Below, in pieces: positions 32,762-42,362 of a DNA stretch of 64,000 nt. Each line of letters opens with the position of its first letter. Within the stretch, counting starts at the first letter, position 1. Location of the stretch: assembly GCA_965243605.1 (NCBI GenBank), contig CBDEVQ010000033.1, positions 39,731 to 103,730 of the forward strand, given 5' to 3'. The notes below the pieces were generated by a model, which had not been told where the DNA came from, made no database searches, and saw only the letters and a program-made list of their open reading frames with translations. The translations under genes were made by a program, and so were the position numbers. Source of the DNA: JBMYYR01 sp965243605. Lineage in GTDB: Bacteria > Bacteroidota > Bacteroidia > Flavobacteriales > CAJXXR01.

Positions 32762-33995
32762 AATGTATCGATTTTATATCAGATGATGTTGGGCTTTGAT
32801 AAACTTCGAGCTCAAATAAACCTGCTGCGGCATATAAATGATCAAAAAGATCAGATTGAATCCCTTCGTATTTTGCCCAATCTGGAGTACTTGTAAAACA
32901 GTAAATTTGAATTGGAATTCCTCTATCTTCTTGGGCTTTTTGGAAAACCATTTGCGTTAAATCTGATCTCAAATTTGGATGATTTTCGAGATAAGCCTGA
33001 ACATAAAACCTAAACAATCCAAGGTTTGTTAAATGTCTACCATTTATTAACAACTCTGTATTTACATCATGTGTTCTATTATATTCATCTATTTCATTTA
33101 TTCGCTCCTGAAGAAATCCATTCAATAAATCTACTTTTTTCAATTCTTCAAGCAACGCATCGTCACAATATTTAACAGAGGTTGTTGTAAATACAATAGA
33201 TCGTTTTATTCTTCTGGAGTTACTTTCACTCATAGATCTCCAGTTCTTAAATGAATCGGATACTAATGAGTAGGTTGGTATTGTGGTTATGGTTTTATCC
33301 CAGTTTTGAACTTTAACAGTATTCAATGTAATTTCTAATACGTTACCATCTGCTCCATATTTCGGAAAAGATATCCAATCGTTAATTCGTATCATATCAT
33401 TAGCCGCAATTTGCACAGAAGCTACAAATCCTAAAATAGTATCTTTAAATATCAACAATAAAACAGCTGTTAATGCTCCAAATGTCGCTAAGATACTCAT
33501 TGGATCCTTTTCAAATAATTTAGATACAATAGCAATACCACCAAAGAAATAAACAACAATTTTAACCAATTGAAAATAAGATCCCGTTGGTTTATCTTTC
33601 ATGCTCTCAAAATCACTAACGTAATGATCGAGAACATTAACTATTGCTATAACAACTTGCATGAAAACAAATATGATCCAGGCATCCATTATACGAATAA
33701 TCAGATTGACTAAATCTGGTTTAAAATCTAATAGATCTGCCACATAGTATTGTATTAATATAGCTGGAAAGATGTGTGCAAGTCTACTAAATACTTGATG
33801 ATCCAACAAAACATCATCCCAAATGGCCTTCGTTCTAGTTACAAGTTTAACAACAAAACCTCTTATTATTTTTTTAATTCCATAATCCAATACCCAAGCT
33901 AAAGCTAGAATAAGTATAATATCAATAAAAAGAAGCATATTATTACTTAAGTCCCACCGACTTAAATACTGATTAAATATCTCTGTTAAGCGCAT
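32751..33995 (-). CDS. Mechanosensitive ion channel, MscS family (YbdG type)
   Basis: 414 residues, close to YbdG. Five N-terminal TM helices, the last being the pore helix with following beta domain: 'ILATFGALTAVLLLIFKDTILGFVASVQIAANDMIRINDWISFP' (split here across membrane and cytoplasm). The soluble part contains 'KVQNWDKTITTIPTYSLVSDSFKNWRSMSES', typical of this subfamily. Inner membrane; releases solutes on hypo-osmotic stress. First gene of an mscS-xseA-xseB-smr operon. Confidence 0.9.
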   Translation of the reverse strand: MRLTEIFNQYLSRWDLSNNMLLFIDIILILALAWVLDYGIKKIIRGFVVKLVTRTKAIWDDVLLDHQVFSRLAHIFPAILIQYYVADLLDFKPDLVNLIIRIMDAWIIFVFMQVVIAIVNVLDHYVSDFESMKDKPTGSYFQLVKIVVYFFGGIAIVSKLFEKDPMSILATFGALTAVLLLIFKDTILGFVASVQIAANDMIRINDWISFPKYGADGNVLEITLNTVKVQNWDKTITTIPTYSLVSDSFKNWRSMSESNSRRIKRSIVFTTTSVKYCDDALLEELKKVDLLNGFLQERINEIDEYNRTHDVNTELLINGRHLTNLGLFRFYVQAYLENHPNLRSDLTQMVFQKAQEDRGIPIQIYCFTSTPDWAKYEGIQSDLFDHLYAAAGLFELEVYQSPTSSDIKSIHFDK

Positions 33996-34122
33996 CGTAA
34001 ATATATTTTACACAAAATTAAGTTATTTACAGGAGAATGTAATATTCCATTCTATCTATAACTAAATAATACCTCGTTTTTATAAAATTAGAATATAAGT
34101 TGGATTATTAAACATTCATGTA

Positions 34123-35316
34123 TTATAATTCAGAATTATTTATTTCATGAAACGGTTGAGTATGGTTAATAAATAAAATACCATCGCAAACACTAGCAAT
34201 GTTCATCTTATACTGAAAATGTCCCAAAAATCTACTTTTCTCACAAGATGTATTATTCACGGCTTTCCAATAACATGAATTTCTATTATTATTTATCACA
34301 TAATTTAGAGCTTCAAATTCTATACTTCTTCTATGTGGTGATTTAATTTTAGAATTAAAAAGAAGATTCGTTTTATGCCCACCTAAGGATGAATAGGCTA
34401 AAAAAAAGTAATCTGAATGAAATTTATGATGTAGGTAATTTCCTAAAGTATTATACTTTTTATAATGCTTACTTTTTATATTATGGCTTTCTTTTACAAA
34501 ATGTGAAGATGATCCCCAAAGTATCATGTTACATTTTGAAATTCGACTAAAAAATTCAACATTTTCACTCATTAAAGAATCTCTTCTATTTGAGTGTTTA
34601 AAATGTTTTAAACGTTCACATTCAGATAATATATTGATTAATCCTTGCTTTAAAATTTTATCATCTATTGTATTTGGACTAAATTCATCTGCCATTTTTC
34701 TAACAATGGTTTTAACATATAACAATTCATCTATGTTCATTTTAGTATCAAATTTGCTTAACCGAATCAACTTCTTTAAAAGGCTGTAAAATTGAGTTAA
34801 GTCCTCTTTATTTAAATATTTAGGCAACATTTTACGCTCCTCTATATCCTCTTTTAAATATTCAAATGTTCTTAGACCTGAGAATTTAGTATCAAATCCT
34901 CCTATTTTAAGATTGATCCCATTGTTGAATGCCTTTTGAAACACATCGTTTAACGCCATCAGTTCCTTACATTTAAATACAGGGAACATACCTTCAAATA
35001 CATATTCAATATCTTGAGTTTCTATAAATTTTTGATAGGCCTTGTTCATTTCATACACATTAGACTCAAACAATATCCATTCATACTTATTCTTCGTAAT
35101 AAGATCATCAATAAGTTTAATTCTATGCGTATTAATAGTTCCTTCAAAATGAGTAGGGTCTCCTAATGCCAATATTTTCGGTAAACGACTTGGTAGTTGT
35201 ATACTTTCTTGAAATTCTGAAGTAATGGATTCAATATTGGATTGGCTTTCATTTATTGTTTGACCTATTAAAACACTATTATATAGAAATAGGATCTGAA
35301 TTAAATATTTTATCAT
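34123..35316 (-). CDS. Erythromycin-esterase-like secreted protein
   Basis: 397 residues with signal peptide 'LIQILFLYNSVLIGQ'. Erythromycin-esterase fold motifs are seen: 'LPKILALGDPTHFEGT' (equivalent of 'ALGEATHG'), 'WILFESNVYEM', 'RRDSLMSENVEFFSR' (equivalent of 'RD..MA.N') and 'MILWGSSSHFVK' (equivalent of 'W.HN.H'). The family hydrolyses lactone or ester bonds, but most environmental members are not macrolide-resistance enzymes; substrate unknown. Monocistronic. Confidence 0.75.
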   Translation of the reverse strand: MIKYLIQILFLYNSVLIGQTINESQSNIESITSEFQESIQLPSRLPKILALGDPTHFEGTINTHRIKLIDDLITKNKYEWILFESNVYEMNKAYQKFIETQDIEYVFEGMFPVFKCKELMALNDVFQKAFNNGINLKIGGFDTKFSGLRTFEYLKEDIEERKMLPKYLNKEDLTQFYSLLKKLIRLSKFDTKMNIDELLYVKTIVRKMADEFSPNTIDDKILKQGLINILSECERLKHFKHSNRRDSLMSENVEFFSRISKCNMILWGSSSHFVKESHNIKSKHYKKYNTLGNYLHHKFHSDYFFLAYSSLGGHKTNLLFNSKIKSPHRRSIEFEALNYVINNNRNSCYWKAVNNTSCEKSRFLGHFQYKMNIASVCDGILFINHTQPFHEINNSEL

Positions 35317-35461
35317 TTTTATTTTTCTGTAATATATAAACTTGATAGGTAGTAGACTATATCTCTAACCTGTTCTAATTCATTATAACTATACTTAACT
35401 TAATGGGTATAAAAAGTAGTATTGTTTATAAGCATAATGTTTAAATAAATTATTGTTGCAA

Positions 35462-35493
35462 AAAAAAGCATGGTGAAAACACCATGCTTTTTT
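35462..35493 (-). terminator. Terminator
   Basis: 14-bp stem AAAAAAGCATGGTG (35462-35475) with complement at 35480-35493 and 4-nt loop; closes the 35513-38139 gene group. Shares the GCATGGT core with the hairpin at 38711. Confidence 0.9.
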
Positions 35494-35512
35494 ATAAAGT
35501 ACTTTTTATTCT

Positions 35513-36076
35513 TTATTTAACTACGAAAAGAACTGTAATTAATCCTTTATTATCTGTGGGTAAAGCCGTAACGTTATAACTCATTAACCCAGAAGAGTTA
35601 ATTGTAACTGAACTAAAAACCGTGTTATCAAAATCTAAAACAACGTAGTCTAATTCGTTACTTGGGTAAACAGTTACACCATTTGCACTTGCATTTCCGT
35701 AAGCAGAAGAATAATGGTTATAAATGTTAAATGTCCCAGCACCTGTTGCTGTAATATCTAATGCATATGCAGGAGGATAAAACGATTTAACAGCTGGGTT
35801 AGATTCAGTAACTAAACATTCCCAAACTGGACTACCGCTTGTTCCTGTATTCTGCTGTAAACAGTTCTCTGTTGTATTAAATACAATAAGACCTTTGGCA
35901 GGTGTTACTGGTAAATTTGCTGTTGTTACTCTTGGGATTAATAATCCTTTATCCGTTGAATTAATTTCCAATACAGATGATGCATCTGGAGAAGTTGTTC
36001 CTATTCCTACTTGAGCATTTGCTGTGTAAACAGTACATAAAATTAATGCTACTGCTAATTGAAATATAGTTTTCAT
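35513..36076 (-). CDS. Secreted protein with flavobacterial 'VGIGTTSPDASSVLEI' head
   Basis: 187 residues: signal peptide 'IFQLAVALILCTVYTANA', then 'QVGIGTTSPDASSVLEINSTDKGLLIPRV' (split by eye), the conserved head of many Bacteroidetes surface or fibre proteins, then a short beta-rich C-terminal domain ending 'GLITVLFVVK'. No catalytic motif. Probably a surface or appendage structural protein. Follows the 36123 gene by 46 bp. Confidence 0.75.
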   Translation of the reverse strand: MKTIFQLAVALILCTVYTANAQVGIGTTSPDASSVLEINSTDKGLLIPRVTTANLPVTPAKGLIVFNTTENCLQQNTGTSGSPVWECLVTESNPAVKSFYPPAYALDITATGAGTFNIYNHYSSAYGNASANGVTVYPSNELDYVVLDFDNTVFSSVTINSSGLMSYNVTALPTDNKGLITVLFVVK

Positions 36077-36122
36077 GTGTTTTGTGTTTTTTTATACCAA
36101 TGAATGGTACTGAACTTATAAA

Positions 36123-37721
36123 TTATTTTGATTGAATAGCCGTGTGTGGATTGATCATGATTGATGGCGGTGGACAAGAAGCATGTCCGTAAGGATTAAC
36201 GGTTACGTTAAACACAACATTACTTGAAGCTCCTAAAGCATCTTGTATTGTAAGTGTTACCGTTGCAGAACCACTTTGACCACCTATTGGAGAAATATTC
36301 ACCGTTCTATTAAGTCCACTACCTCCAAATGTAATTCCAGAGTTTAATAATAAAGACGTATTAGAAGATACTCCAGTTACTGTTATCGCTCCACCAGAAG
36401 GATAATTATCCGTTATTGTTAAAGCTATATCTGTTATAGATGAATTTACACATAATGTTTGAGTAGAAATACTAGATCCAGCAGGTACATCATTTGCCGT
36501 AGTTGTAAAACTAGCAAGCGTTATATCCGTAAATACATCAGACGCTCCATTGTTATACTCAGTTACTGCATAAATATCGTAAGTTGTATTCTGTGTTAAA
36601 CCTGTAAATGGAATAATATCATCTATGTTAGCTGTAGAGCTTACACTTCCGTTCGCTAGTATTGTTGCACCAGGATAGTTAACTCCAGCAACAATTTGAG
36701 CTTCAGTTGGTGCTGTAGATCCGTCAGGAACTAAAATGTAATTTGTTGTTCCCGTTTCCGTAACATTATATACAAAATTAGCAGTCTCCTCAGTAATATC
36801 GGTAACAGAACCAGCTGCTGCTGCTACGGCCTCAACAATATCATCAATATCCGCTAAAGATCCTCCAGCATAATACACCTCAAACTCATCACTTTCATTA
36901 TTTGCTAAGTCACTCATTCTAGAATACATGGCATAAGAACCATCTCCAGTTTGTGTAATAACATTTGTTAATGGGTTTTGACTTGTAGCGTTCGTAAAAT
37001 TACAACAACCACTTATTGTTGCATATGCTCCATCTGAAGTTGAATAGAATAAGATGGCTTCATCAGTTGTCTTAACTTTAATTACTTTTGCTTGATCAGA
37101 TTGATTTGTAATTAACTCAAAAGCTCCACCTACAATATTACCTCTTTCTTTTGTTGGTGAATCAGTAGTACCAACCCAGTCATCACGTGTACCAATCCAC
37201 ATTCTAACGTTAGAAACATTTCCACCACTCTTATTGGTTAGCTTAATTTGCATTTTAATATATCCTTCATTTTGCAATAAAGTATATGTATACTCTGCTT
37301 CAAGCAACTTACTATCTAGCGTGAATTGTCCAGTAATCTTTATAACACCATACCCTTCACCTGTTCCAGCATTAGTTACCGTAAATCCTGAATAATCAGA
37401 TACGGCACTCAATAATACTGGATTATCTTGCATAGTACCATTGGTATTCCAATTATTGGTTCCATCTCCACTAACTCCCCACCTAATATCCAAAGGGTAA
37501 GTATTATACGTTAACTTCCTCCAGGCAGAAGCACTTGCAGAATAATAATGTGGTTGCAATAATATTCCGGCAGTGTTTAAAGAGTGTTGACTACCATTAC
37601 CAAATCTCAAACGTCCATTGTTAAAAACTCGCGTTTGTGCTAATGCTAGGTTTGACAATAAAAAGCAGAAAATTAGTAATGTTCCAATTCCTACTTGGCC
37701 TTTTAATACATTTTTTAACAT
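36123..37721 (-). CDS. Large secreted Ig/fibronectin-like surface protein
   Basis: 532 residues with signal 'LLIFCFLLSNLALA'. N-terminal half is an unknown beta domain ('SGFTVTNAGTGEGYGVIKITG', 'YTYTLLQNEGYIKMQIKLTN', 'WIGTRDDWVGT'). Residues about 310-420 resemble an Fn3-like module ('ITEETANFVYNVTETGTTNYILV', 'FTGLTQNTTYDIYAVTEY'), and the last 100 an Ig-like or cadherin-like repeat ('SGSATVTLTIQDALGASSNVVFNVTV'). No T9SS tail is visible. Probably adhesion or surface layer. Lies 4 bp downstream of the 37726 gene. Confidence 0.75.
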   Translation of the reverse strand: MLKNVLKGQVGIGTLLIFCFLLSNLALAQTRVFNNGRLRFGNGSQHSLNTAGILLQPHYYSASASAWRKLTYNTYPLDIRWGVSGDGTNNWNTNGTMQDNPVLLSAVSDYSGFTVTNAGTGEGYGVIKITGQFTLDSKLLEAEYTYTLLQNEGYIKMQIKLTNKSGGNVSNVRMWIGTRDDWVGTTDSPTKERGNIVGGAFELITNQSDQAKVIKVKTTDEAILFYSTSDGAYATISGCCNFTNATSQNPLTNVITQTGDGSYAMYSRMSDLANNESDEFEVYYAGGSLADIDDIVEAVAAAAGSVTDITEETANFVYNVTETGTTNYILVPDGSTAPTEAQIVAGVNYPGATILANGSVSSTANIDDIIPFTGLTQNTTYDIYAVTEYNNGASDVFTDITLASFTTTANDVPAGSSISTQTLCVNSSITDIALTITDNYPSGGAITVTGVSSNTSLLLNSGITFGGSGLNRTVNISPIGGQSGSATVTLTIQDALGASSNVVFNVTVNPYGHASCPPPSIMINPHTAIQSK

Positions 37722-37725
37722 AAAT

Positions 37726-38139
37726 TTAGTCTGTAATAGAATACGTACCTACATTCCAGGTACCATTTAACTTACTTAATTTCAATTCAACACGAGATAC
37801 TAACTCATTTCCACCAGTACTTCTTACATATCTATAAATAGCATGTGCTTCATCACCTTTAACATCTAAGGTGTGAAATAAAAAGTACCCTTGATTTGAA
37901 ATCATATCTTTAGAAATTAATACAACTTCCTTTCCGTTTAACTCAACATTTAATGAAAGATCAAATACAACACCGTGGTCAAGTATTTGATAATTTGAAA
38001 ACGAATTAACCTCTTCAATTTCATTCACTAATTCTGGTAACGTTAGGCAAGCTTTAACAACTTCATCGTGAGATTGTGCTTTTACCATAAATGTGGTTAA
38101 TAAAGCAAATAAAAACATTGCGCATTTTTTCATAGGCAT
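37726..38139 (-). CDS. Small secreted protein
   Basis: Start placed at the ATG giving 'MPMKKCAMFLFALLTTFMVKAQ' (MKK six bases later is also possible); a longer frame to 38187 adds a lysine-rich piece before the signal. The mature 115 residues are beta-rich ('NYQILDHGVVFDLSLNVEL', 'AIYRYVRSTGGNELVSRVELKLSKL'). No family recognised. Head of a three-gene group of exported proteins (37726, 36123, 35513) with tiny gaps. Confidence 0.65.
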   Translation of the reverse strand: MPMKKCAMFLFALLTTFMVKAQSHDEVVKACLTLPELVNEIEEVNSFSNYQILDHGVVFDLSLNVELNGKEVVLISKDMISNQGYFLFHTLDVKGDEAHAIYRYVRSTGGNELVSRVELKLSKLNGTWNVGTYSITD

Positions 38140-38710
38140 ATTTTTCTTTTTTTTAATATATTTCTGAATAATCTCACGAAGAAACAATTATTCTTTGAAA
38201 AAATTATCTTTTTATACATGTTTTTACTAAAAACTTAGTATACTTTTTACATAAGTACATTTAAAAAGGTCAATAAAACCTATTAAAACATAAAATATGA
38301 CCATTAAAAAAAATAAATAAACACCTTATTAACAATATATTACATGAATATTAATTGCATTAAAATCATTAAAAGAGGGTGAACCTAATTTATTTCCCTA
38401 ATATTAACAGTATCTTATCATTATATATATAATTTGTGTTTTGATTTACTATATAATCGATACACGATATAATTCGATTAGATCTAACAGATAATACATA
38501 AAACTTTAATTATAAACATTTTAATATGTACTTATTATACTTTAATACATATTGATAATTATTTAACATTAAATATATTACAAAGATTACCTTAACAAAG
38601 GTAGTTTACTTTAACATATTGAAAATCAATACTAAATATTACGTAAATTGATAAAACTTAGAATTATAAGCTTAGTTAAACCAAACCGATATATAAATTG
38701 CTGAGCAAAA
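38140..38710. other. Long AT-rich non-coding region
   Basis: About 570 bp, very AT-rich, with no ORF worth keeping on either strand. It is the upstream region of the secreted-protein group and probably holds its promoter, but I could not single out a convincing -33/-7 pair. Confidence 0.5.
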
Positions 38711-38741
38711 AAAAGCATGGTAAATGAATTACCATGCTTTT
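38711..38741 (-). terminator. Terminator
   Basis: Perfect 13-bp stem AAAAGCATGGTAA (38711-38723) with complement 38729-38741 and a 5-nt loop, 20 bp after the stop of the small ORF at 38761. Confidence 0.85.
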
Positions 38742-38760
38742 CATATTTGTTAATCAGAAC

Positions 38761-38916
38761 TTATTCCACTTCGGGATTATTATAAATTTCCAGATCCGTA
38801 TCTAAGTCAAAATTTAATTTTAATTCTACCTTTTTATAAAAGTCCATTTTTGATCTTGAAAATGACTCCTCAGAATCTGTAGCAAATAACCAACAATCAA
38901 AAATAGGCTCATTCAT
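38761..38916 (-). CDS. Small hypothetical protein (51 aa)
   Basis: Reads MNEPIFDCWLFATDSEESF... to NNPEVE, acidic, then TAA, with a strong terminator 20 bp downstream. It starts 19 bp after the stop of the 38936 gene. Because it is followed by a proper terminator while the upstream gene is not, I think it is either a real small gene or the separated end of the upstream one. No family recognised. Confidence 0.5.
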   Translation of the reverse strand: MNEPIFDCWLFATDSEESFSRSKMDFYKKVELKLNFDLDTDLEIYNNPEVE

Positions 38917-38935
38917 ATCTCTATTCGTAAACTCT

Positions 38936-39472
38936 CTATGGAAAAACTATGAATTCATTATCTGATATTTGTTTGTAACAGAATAATTCATCATATCGGA
39001 ATTTCTTTTTAGTTTCTGTTACAATCTTAAATTCTTCTTGTTCCAAAAAGGCTAACATATTCTTTAAATCTTGTTTGTATTTATATGCTTTATCTACTTG
39101 CAAAGAAATCACATGTAAAGATTGAGGGTCCAATTCAAAATCCTGACTTAAAAAATCTGAACAATATGTTGAGTTTTTAATTGGGTTTTTAGAATGAAAT
39201 GCGTTCTTAAACTCCTCAAACGATGCTCCTTTTAAATCTTCAATATTACCAAATTCCTTTTCTACATAATCTAAAAAAGTAACAATAACCTTCGAAAGAT
39301 CTGTGATATCAAATCCATCATTATCATTCTTTATTAAATAAAGTCCTTTAGTACCTACTTTCTTAAATCTAAAATCTAATTCTTCCTTTAGAATTTTACA
39401 GATTCCTAATTGAGAAAATGAATATTTATTCTTTCCGTTTTTTAATGCCGAAATGCTTACAAACTTTATCAT
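38936..39472 (-). CDS. Hypothetical protein
   Basis: 178 residues, no signal peptide. Helical and charged: 'FSQLGICKILKEELDFRFKKVG', 'LSKVIVTFLDYVEKEFGNIEDL', 'KAYKYKQDLKNMLAFLEQEEFKIVTETKKKFRYDELF'. No family recognised. Probably co-transcribed with the 51-aa ORF behind it. Confidence 0.6.
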   Translation of the reverse strand: MIKFVSISALKNGKNKYSFSQLGICKILKEELDFRFKKVGTKGLYLIKNDNDGFDITDLSKVIVTFLDYVEKEFGNIEDLKGASFEEFKNAFHSKNPIKNSTYCSDFLSQDFELDPQSLHVISLQVDKAYKYKQDLKNMLAFLEQEEFKIVTETKKKFRYDELFCYKQISDNEFIVFP

Positions 39473-39703
39473 TGTATGTGTTTTATGTTGGAAAAATCCG
39501 CCTCTTTCTTACTAAATACTTTACTTACTGATTACCAGTAGTATAAACCTCTGATATTTCTTTCACTAATAAAGTGGTGCAAAACTAAATAAAAAGTAAT
39601 GGATTAAATCATAATTCTCATCTAATTTATCGGAATACATTTAATAATATCTAAAAATGTAAAAACTATTAAGCCTGCACTCCAAATACAGACTTAATAA
39701 TTT

Positions 39704-40339
39704 TTATTCTATTAATTCAGACAATAGTGTCGTTTGTTTAAATCGTTTTAAATTTAAATAGGATTCTTTAATTAATCCAATAGACCATTTACCAACGACT
39801 AATCCTACAATACAACTCAGTAGAGCATCTATCCACATCCAGTTGGTGTAATAAATAACCCCAATACCTATAATTATACTTACAGATGAGAATGTATCTG
39901 ATAACATATGTAAAAAAGCACTTCTAGTATTAATATCTTCAACACCTGACCACGATAAGATTAAAGCAGTCAATAAATTAATAGCTAAACCAAAAATAGC
40001 CGTATAAAATGCTGTATCTAACAGTATTTGGTTGGGGTTAATGTAATGGACATAAGCTTCTCTAAAAATATAAAACGTAAAAACTAATAATCCTATTCCG
40101 TTTACTAAGGCTGCCACATTTTCATAATACGCCCCATTTTTCCTTTTTGAAGCATATAATATTGCCACATAAGATACGAGTAATGATGCTACATGAGATA
40201 ACATATGTATTCCATCACTAAACAGCATAACGCTTTTGGTTATTTCGGCATAATAGAACTCAATTAGCATGGCAATGCAATTAATACATATTGACCACAG
40301 CAAGGCTTGTTTTTTACTAATATTTAGCTTAAAGTTCAT
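39704..40339 (-). CDS. Cation diffusion facilitator (CDF) family transporter
   Basis: 211 residues, six TM helices. Metal-site residues of the family are present in TM2 ('FSDGIHMLSHVAS') and TM5 ('HMLSDTFSS', HxxxD), so it should export Zn, Co or similar divalent metal by proton antiport. It lacks the usual C-terminal cytoplasmic domain, making it a short CDF. Follows the di-haem peroxidase gene by 12 bp, so co-transcribed. Confidence 0.88.
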   Translation of the reverse strand: MNFKLNISKKQALLWSICINCIAMLIEFYYAEITKSVMLFSDGIHMLSHVASLLVSYVAILYASKRKNGAYYENVAALVNGIGLLVFTFYIFREAYVHYINPNQILLDTAFYTAIFGLAINLLTALILSWSGVEDINTRSAFLHMLSDTFSSVSIIIGIGVIYYTNWMWIDALLSCIVGLVVGKWSIGLIKESYLNLKRFKQTTLLSELIE

Positions 40340-40351
40340 TGTTCTAAGGTT

Positions 40352-42277
40352 TTAATATTCACCTCCCCAAATACGGGTATTTAGTTCTTTATTATTCTCG
40401 AACTTAGGTAGGCTTAATGGTTGTTCGTTTTTAAATGGATTGTCTGATAATTGAAGCATAAACGCTTCTAATTGGTTTAATTCTTCTTGTGTAAGATTTA
40501 ACGGATCTTCAGATAAGGTTTGAAATGGTACTGTAAGTCCCATTCCTCCACCTCCACCTTTATTGTAAAAGTGTAAAACCTCTTGTAAGGTCTTAAAATT
40601 ACCATGGTGCATATATGGTCCTGTTTCTCCAATATTCCTTAAGGTTACAGTTTTAAACGATCGGTCATATATTGGCAATTCACTTCTAATTTTCCCATTA
40701 TCTCCTCTTCCATAATCTGTATCTAAGTTTGGATAAATGGTATCAAACTTCTCCCAAATACCTAAAATTTCACTTTCGGTATCATCATAAAAAGGTGGTA
40801 AAAGCCCTGCAAATGTTGGTGCAAAATGGCATGTTGCACATGCTGCTTTCCCCATAAACAAATTGTATCCAGCTTTTGCTTCTTTGTTAAAATCATCAGA
40901 TTCTTTTCTTACATACAAATCAAATGGAGAATTAAAACTTTTTAATGTTCCAACATAAGATGCAATAGCTTGGGTAATGGTATGCTTAGATATTGGTGTT
41001 TTATGGTGCTTAAATAACGAGTTAAATAAATCTTTATAAGCACTACTTTCATTTAATTTTAACGCAATTTCTTTGAAATTTGACGCAAATTCTTCAGGAT
41101 TATTAACAACATGATCAACCTGACCCTGTAAAGATTCAGCTCTTAAATCATGGAAAAAATCCTTAGCGTAAAGAGCATTTAATAGTCCTGGAGAGTTTCG
41201 TTTAAGTAATCCGTTTTGGTCTATATTGATGGTTTTTGCTTTACCATCTGCAAAGGCTAGTTCAGGCTTATGGCAAGATGCACATGCTCTTTTATTGTTA
41301 TTAGACAAAATAGGATCATTAAAAAGTATTTTTCCTAACTCTGATAATTCTGAGGTATTCTCTATTGAATTAATTCCAATAAAATAGTTTTCATTTAGAT
41401 AATCTTTGGCCATAAAGTGTTCCGCCCTTGGGTTAACAGGCATAGGGAGGTGAGAAATTTCATCAAGAAATTCAACTCCTAACTTTTCTTGAGCTTTTAC
41501 AAGAGCCGAATGTAATGGTAAAACTTCATCTCTTAATAAGTCGATAAATTCTAACGATTCCGATTTTTTTAATTTCTCTTCAATTCTTAGTAAACAACCT
41601 TGAATTATTTCAGCTTGTTTCGGTTGTTTTTGCTCAAGGATTTGTTTGTAGTAATTCGTATATATTTCACTCCAATAAGAAACAAGCACTAGCCCATCTC
41701 TAAATTGAGAATCGGTTCCTGGTGTATCAAAATCAGATATTCCAAGATTGTAAAATCTATTAATTGATCGTTTAAAAGCTTCAAAAAACACATAATCGTT
41801 AATGGGATATTGTTTAACGTAATGCACACTATTCTTTGTTTCTTTTAATAGTTTACTTAAAAGTCCTTTTAGTTCAGTTTTAATAACTTTTTCTGGAACA
41901 TTTTCTAAGCTCACTAACTCATCTAATACTTGAAAACCTTGAGGCTCTACAATTGTATAATCAATACTTCCAGGCTCTGGCTTAAGTAATGGCGCGGCGT
42001 TTATTTTAGCATTGTATTTCTCATGCTCAATAAATTCCCAAAGTAATTCTAAACGTTTAAGGTAATACCTCGCCTCTTGATATTCTTTTTTGGCTAAGGT
42101 TTCGGTGTTTTGTGCTTCTTCTAAAATTGATATTAATTCCTGCACATCATTTAACCAAAGCTGTGTAACTTCATTAAATGGTTTAACATATGTTTCTTCG
42201 TTTAACTTATTGATTTGAAATGCTGAAAAAACAAAAATAATTAGGATAACTAAGGCGTAGTGTGAAAATTTGTTCAT
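40352..42277 (-). CDS. Di-haem cytochrome c peroxidase (MauG/CcpA-like) with N-terminal extension
   Basis: 641 residues with a signal anchor ('HYALVILIIFVFSAFQ'). Two haem c sites: 'CASCHKPELAF' (about residue 330) and 'CATCHFAPTFAG' (about 478), each CxxCH; the MauG pattern 'LGKILFNDPILSNNNKRACASCH' and 'RNIGETGPYMHHGNFKTLQEVLHFY' supports the family. The first 280 residues are a helical extension not found in short peroxidases. Periplasmic; reduces H2O2 or oxidises a partner. Neighbours are a metal exporter and a PhoX-like protein. Confidence 0.88.
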   Translation of the reverse strand: MNKFSHYALVILIIFVFSAFQINKLNEETYVKPFNEVTQLWLNDVQELISILEEAQNTETLAKKEYQEARYYLKRLELLWEFIEHEKYNAKINAAPLLKPEPGSIDYTIVEPQGFQVLDELVSLENVPEKVIKTELKGLLSKLLKETKNSVHYVKQYPINDYVFFEAFKRSINRFYNLGISDFDTPGTDSQFRDGLVLVSYWSEIYTNYYKQILEQKQPKQAEIIQGCLLRIEEKLKKSESLEFIDLLRDEVLPLHSALVKAQEKLGVEFLDEISHLPMPVNPRAEHFMAKDYLNENYFIGINSIENTSELSELGKILFNDPILSNNNKRACASCHKPELAFADGKAKTINIDQNGLLKRNSPGLLNALYAKDFFHDLRAESLQGQVDHVVNNPEEFASNFKEIALKLNESSAYKDLFNSLFKHHKTPISKHTITQAIASYVGTLKSFNSPFDLYVRKESDDFNKEAKAGYNLFMGKAACATCHFAPTFAGLLPPFYDDTESEILGIWEKFDTIYPNLDTDYGRGDNGKIRSELPIYDRSFKTVTLRNIGETGPYMHHGNFKTLQEVLHFYNKGGGGGMGLTVPFQTLSEDPLNLTQEELNQLEAFMLQLSDNPFKNEQPLSLPKFENNKELNTRIWGGEY

Positions 42278-42292
42278 ATGTAAATTCTAAAA

Positions 42293-42325
42293 AATCTCTT
42301 TCATAGCAATGCTATGAAAGAGATT
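42293..42325 (-). terminator. Terminator of the PhoX-like gene
   Basis: 16-bp stem AATCTCTTTCATAGCA (42293-42308), one central base, complement 42310-42325. It lies between the PhoX-like and peroxidase genes, so the peroxidase must have its own promoter or receive read-through. Confidence 0.8.
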
Positions 42326-42362
42326 AATAATAAATCATTATTAAAATAGCAATTTACAACTA

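Noticed and set aside
34123..35316. Macrolide resistance gene
   Set aside because: Motifs fit the erythromycin-esterase fold but are diverged, and the protein is exported; resistance cannot be claimed.
38140..38710. Possible CRISPR or tandem repeat in the long AT-rich gap
   Set aside because: Read through for regularly spaced repeats; none found, only general AT richness.
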